Below, piece by piece: positions 60,773 through 64,000 of a stretch of 64,000 nt of DNA (its first letter is position 1; every line of letters begins with the position of its first letter). The notes under the pieces are model-generated. The model had not been told where the DNA came from. It saw only the letters and a list, made by a program, of their open reading frames with translations, and did not search any database. The position numbers were made by a program, and so were the translations under genes. Source of the stretch: Bacteroidetes bacterium HGW-Bacteroidetes-7 (lineage in GTDB: Bacteria; Bacteroidota; Bacteroidia; Bacteroidales; UBA932); the NCBI GenBank assembly GCA_002842465.1, contig PHDA01000002.1:1-64000 (forward strand), in the 5' to 3' direction.

Positions 60773-62119
60773 ATGAAAATAATTATTGCCGGAGCAGGCG
60801 AAGTAGGCAGTCACCTGGCAAAAATGCTCAGCAACGAGTACCACGACCTTACTATTATTGATAACGAAGAGTCAAGGTTGAATCGTGTTGCTGAGAGCTC
60901 AGATGTTATTACCGTTTACGGCTCTCCAACTTCAATCAAAACCCTTGCCTACGCAGGAGCTGCCAAGGCCGATCTCTTTATAGCCGTTAGCCCCTCACAG
61001 GAGCAGGATGTTAACATCATAAGTGCCCTCCTCGCAAAAAAGATGGGCAGCTCAAAGGTTACGGCAAGAATCAATAACGACGAATATCTTCAAAACGAGA
61101 ACAAACTCCTCTTTACTGAGATGGGTATTGATCTGTTGTTTTACCCCGAAAAGATAGCATCGCACGAAATCACAGACCTACTTAAACAGACCGGAACATC
61201 TGAATTCATGGACTTTTCCGGAGGAAAACTTCAGCTAATTGTCTTCAGACTTGACGACGGAGCCCCCCTAATTGACAAAACTCTTGCAGATTATACATCT
61301 GAGGGAGAGCTTGAGTACAGGGCAGTGGCAATCTCCCGTGAGGGTCAGACAATAATCCCAAGAAGCTCTACAAGGTTTAAGATGCACGATTTGGTATTTG
61401 TAATATCAAAAAGGTCGGGAGTTCAAGAAGTTATGAGTTATTCCGGCAAAAACAACATTGATGTTAAACGTCTTATGATTGTTGGCGGAGGAAGAATCGG
61501 AGAGATGGTCGCTAAAAAACTTGAGGGTAGCATAGACTATATAAAGCTCATTGAGAAGAGACGCGAGCGCTGTGATGTTCTAAATGAAAGGCTGTCAAAA
61601 ACGCTTGTCATTAACGGCGATGCCCGTAACACTGACCTTTTGATAGAAGAGGATGTCAATGATTTTGACGCTTTTGTGGCAGTAACCAGTAGTTCAGAGA
61701 CAAACATCCTGTCATGTGTAATGGCTAAGAAGATGGGTGTTGCCAAAACTATTGCCGAGGTAGAAAATATAGATTATATAAAATTGGCAGAGGGAATGGG
61801 AGTTGATGCCGTAATCAATAAAAAACTGATTACAGCAAGCCGCATTTTCCGCTTTACCCTCTCAAACAAAGTTCAGTCAATTAAATGTCTCAACGGTTCG
61901 GATGCCGAAATTCTAGAGTTTATCGTTAACCCAAACAGCGCAATCACTAAGGATAAAGTCCGCAACTTAGGGTTCCCTAAAGATGCAATTATTGGAGGAG
62001 TCATTAGAGGAAACAACAGCTTTATTGCCCTTGGCGACAGCGAGATAAAACCGTACGACCGTGTTGTGGTATTTGCCCTTCCATCTGCCTTGAAAAAGGT
62101 AAATAAATTCTTTGCCTGA
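60773..62119 (+). CDS. trkA: Trk system K+ uptake regulatory subunit TrkA
   Basis: The 448-residue protein has two RCK units. Each has a Rossmann NAD-binding loop, IIAGAGEVGSHLAKML near the start and IVGGGRIGEMVAKKL near residue 235. Each is followed by a TrkA_C domain (about 150-220 and 370-448). It gates the TrkH channel in response to NADH/ATP. TrkH is not in the window. A terminator overlaps its stop codon. Confidence 0.95.
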   Translation: MKIIIAGAGEVGSHLAKMLSNEYHDLTIIDNEESRLNRVAESSDVITVYGSPTSIKTLAYAGAAKADLFIAVSPSQEQDVNIISALLAKKMGSSKVTARINNDEYLQNENKLLFTEMGIDLLFYPEKIASHEITDLLKQTGTSEFMDFSGGKLQLIVFRLDDGAPLIDKTLADYTSEGELEYRAVAISREGQTIIPRSSTRFKMHDLVFVISKRSGVQEVMSYSGKNNIDVKRLMIVGGGRIGEMVAKKLEGSIDYIKLIEKRRERCDVLNERLSKTLVINGDARNTDLLIEEDVNDFDAFVAVTSSSETNILSCVMAKKMGVAKTIAEVENIDYIKLAEGMGVDAVINKKLITASRIFRFTLSNKVQSIKCLNGSDAEILEFIVNPNSAITKDKVRNLGFPKDAIIGGVIRGNNSFIALGDSEIKPYDRVVVFALPSALKKVNKFFA

Positions 62120-62133
62120 TTTCGGGCATTTTT
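62112..62133 (+). terminator. Intrinsic terminator overlapping the trkA stop
   Basis: A 6-bp stem (TGCCTG with CGGGCA, one G-U pair) and an ATTT loop are followed by T6. The stop TGA is in the stem/loop. Confidence 0.7.
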
Positions 62134-62206
62134 TCAAATCTCAATATACTGAATCTCTGATTATTGCAATTTGTAAGCAAAAGTAGCATTTTTCATTTCA
62201 ATTTAT

Positions 62207-62214
62207 TACCTTTG
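62207..62214 (+). promoter_or_regulatory. Bacteroidota -7 promoter element for aspA
   Basis: TACCTTTG is an exact TAnnTTTG match, 26 bases before the aspA ATG. Confidence 0.6.
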
Positions 62215-62240
62215 CCGCACATTTTTAAAATAGTACAGAG

Positions 62241-63671
62241 ATGGGAAGATTTCAATTTACCGAAAGCGGAAAGACCCGCACCGAACACGATTTGCTGGGA
62301 GAAAAAGAGGTTCCGGTTGAGGCCCTTTTCGGAATTCAGACATTAAGATGCGTAGAGAATTTTGACATAAGCAGGGACTACCTCTCTGAATACCCCGAAT
62401 TTACCAAAGCGCTTGGTATTGTTAAGATGGGAGCCATTCTGGCTAACCACAAACTTGGCCTTGTGAGCGATCAAATTACAAGCGCAGTTGTTGCTGCTTG
62501 TAAAGAACTTATGGATGGAGAACACCTTGAACACTTCCCGATTGATATGGTACAGGGTGGAGCCGGTACAAGTGTAAACATGAACGCAAACGAGGTTATT
62601 GCAAACAGGGCACTTGAAATAATGGGAAAAGAGCGTGGGCAGTACCAGTTCTGCAGTCCTAATGATCATGTAAATATGGCACAATCAACAAACGATGCCT
62701 ACCCGAGCGCAATGCACATAGGGCTCTATCTTACCCACTTCCATGTAAGGGACGCAATGGAAAACCTTATATTATCGTTTGAAAAAAAGGAAAAAGAGTT
62801 TGCCGGCATCATAAAGATGGGAAGGACCCAATTGCAGGATGCTGTTCCAATGACACTTGGGCAAAGCTTTGGAGCATATGCCTCAGCCATGAAGCACGAG
62901 CTGGAAAGACTTGAAAGGTCTGCTACTGAATTCCTCGAAATAAACATGGGGGCAACAGCCATAGGAACGGGCATTACGGCCGAACCGGGGTATGCCGAAG
63001 AGTGCATCAAAAACATCCGAAAAATCACAGGTTGGGATATAAAGCTTGCCGGGAACCTCATAGAGGCTACGCACGACACCTCATGCATGGTATCATACGC
63101 CTCTGCACTGAAAATGATAGCAATAAGGTTATCAAAAATTTGTAATGACCTAAGAATACTCTCTTCAGGGCCAAGAACAGGTATTGCAGAGATCAGCCTC
63201 CCTCCAAAACAGCCGGGATCATCAATTATGCCGGGTAAAGTAAACCCTGTAATTCCGGAAGTTGTTAATCAGGTGTGCTTTAAAATCATAGGCAACGAGG
63301 CTGCAGTTTGTATGGCCTCAGAGGCGGCACAACTTGAGCTAAATGTAATGGAACCGGTTATGGTTCAGAGCATTGTTGAGTCAAGCGACTGGATGATAAG
63401 AGCTCTTAACACCCTTAGGGTTGAGTGCATCGATGGCATAAAGGCCAATCCGGAGCATTGCCGCAATATGGTAGAGAACTCAATCGGAATTGTAACCGCC
63501 CTTAAGCCATTTATTGGCTATGAAAAGAGTAGCGAAATTGCAAAAGAGGCTCTCCAGTCAGGGAAGAGTGTTTACAAACTAGTTCTTGAGAAGGGTGTGC
63601 TCACAAAAGAACAGATGGACAAGATTCTTGACCCTGCAAATATGGTAAAACCAGTTAAAATTGAAATTTAA
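62241..63671 (+). CDS. aspA: Aspartate ammonia-lyase
   Basis: The 476-residue lyase interconverts aspartate with fumarate and ammonia. It belongs to the aspartase/fumarase superfamily. It has GAGTSVNMNANEVIANRALE, MAQSTNDAYPSAMHIGLY, the catalytic-serine loop GSSIMPGKVNPVIPEVVNQV, and SVVAF-type C-terminal elements. The GTSVNMNANEVIANRA form favours aspartase over class II fumarase. Start is ATG 62241 after a clean promoter. It is convergent with the TonB-domain gene, whose stop lies 2 bases away. Confidence 0.94.
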   Translation: MGRFQFTESGKTRTEHDLLGEKEVPVEALFGIQTLRCVENFDISRDYLSEYPEFTKALGIVKMGAILANHKLGLVSDQITSAVVAACKELMDGEHLEHFPIDMVQGGAGTSVNMNANEVIANRALEIMGKERGQYQFCSPNDHVNMAQSTNDAYPSAMHIGLYLTHFHVRDAMENLILSFEKKEKEFAGIIKMGRTQLQDAVPMTLGQSFGAYASAMKHELERLERSATEFLEINMGATAIGTGITAEPGYAEECIKNIRKITGWDIKLAGNLIEATHDTSCMVSYASALKMIAIRLSKICNDLRILSSGPRTGIAEISLPPKQPGSSIMPGKVNPVIPEVVNQVCFKIIGNEAAVCMASEAAQLELNVMEPVMVQSIVESSDWMIRALNTLRVECIDGIKANPEHCRNMVENSIGIVTALKPFIGYEKSSEIAKEALQSGKSVYKLVLEKGVLTKEQMDKILDPANMVKPVKIEI

Positions 63672-63672
63672 A

Positions 63673-64000
63673 TCAGTAAGCTCTTCTGTGTGCCTCCTGC
63701 AGTTTGAATATAATCGGGAAAAAATATCTTACGCTAACATCCTGATTGTATCTTCTGCCGGGATTAAATGGAGGAGCATTGCTAACAACTGAGACCGCCT
63801 CTGCGGACAAATCCGGATGAGGGCTGCTTACAACCTCGATATCTATTAGGCGGCCCTCTTCTGTTATTGTAAAGCTAAGTGTAACTTTTCCCTCAATTTT
63901 TGCATCTCTGCAATTTTCCGGATAGGTGAGGTTTCTTGATACCCAGAACACAAATTCCGACTCCACAGGCTTGCCTTTGAATAATGGCTTTTGAGTAATT
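63673..64000 (-). CDS. TonB C-terminal-domain protein, fragment (cut by window edge)
   Basis: The minus-strand frame stays open to the window edge, so the apparent GTG start at 63966 is not the true start. The visible 108 codons give KPLFKGKPVESEFVFWVSRN and then GKVTLSFTITEEGRLIDIEV and PFNPGRRYNQDVSVRYFFPI. These match the TonB C-terminal domain that contacts TonB boxes of outer-membrane receptors. Whether it is a canonical TonB or one of many paralogues cannot be judged. It could energise receptors such as that at 51836-54664. Confidence 0.85.
   Translation of the reverse strand, partial: ITQKPLFKGKPVESEFVFWVSRNLTYPENCRDAKIEGKVTLSFTITEEGRLIDIEVVSSPHPDLSAEAVSVVSNAPPFNPGRRYNQDVSVRYFFPIIFKLQEAHRRAY

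Overview
The window is a gene-dense chromosomal segment of a Bacteroidota bacterium, probably Bacteroidales or a near relative. The evidence is Bacteroidota-restricted families (DUF4783, DUF5683, a TonB-dependent receptor with a carboxypeptidase-like N-terminal domain, split 5'-nucleotidase genes), the rpsU-xerC-hpf cluster, and repeated TAnnTTTG promoter elements (the Bacteroidota -7 box) just upstream of genes that mostly lack a Shine-Dalgarno (SD) sequence. I found no rRNA, tRNA, CRISPR array, insertion sequence or prophage, and no gene-free gap above 300 bases. Both ends cut genes: glgB on the left and a TonB C-terminal-domain gene on the right.

Layout: 0-5.6 kb holds glgB'-xseB-xseA (minus) and divergent engB-prs-nadE-small Cys protein-der (plus). 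5.6-12.3 kb holds a giant NtrY-like histidine kinase, rlmH, a DUF4783 gene, a sigma-54-type response regulator without a DNA-binding domain, and ppx. 12.3-20.2 kb holds cmk-ispH-priA and parA-parB-DUF5683-mltD. 20.2-26.5 kb holds an HhH/outer-membrane protein and purE (minus), then hpt-adk-obg-PAP2-lplA. 26.5-28 kb holds rpsU-xerC-hpf (minus).

28-36 kb is a more accessory stretch: urocanate hydratase, a lipocalin, then a redox/sulfur group (dicluster ferredoxin with a His-rich linker, DoxX, MarR, thioredoxin lipoprotein, CoA-disulfide reductase fused to rhodanese, TusA and DsrE domains). 36-50 kb holds lipid genes (acyltransferase, acyl-CoA ligase), split 5'-nucleotidase genes, an ABC-2 exporter, a ComEA-like protein, rsmI, tdk, alr, holA and cca. 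50-57 kb holds a lipoprotein/TonB-dependent receptor pair facing a PhoB/PhoR-like two-component system. 57-64 kb holds folE, the futalosine-pathway genes mqnB-mqnD, a LolD/MacB-type ATPase, pduO, a DUF2795 gene, trkA and aspA.

Most genes are core housekeeping. The points most worth a second look are: the unusually strong SD of rpsU (and of hpf) in a largely SD-free genome; the HTH-less GAFTSA regulator with its very large kinase; the receptor/lipoprotein/two-component locus; an HhH protein that looks like an outer-membrane barrel; a coiled-coil repeat inserted in an acyl-CoA ligase; and a ferredoxin that lacks one cluster ligand.
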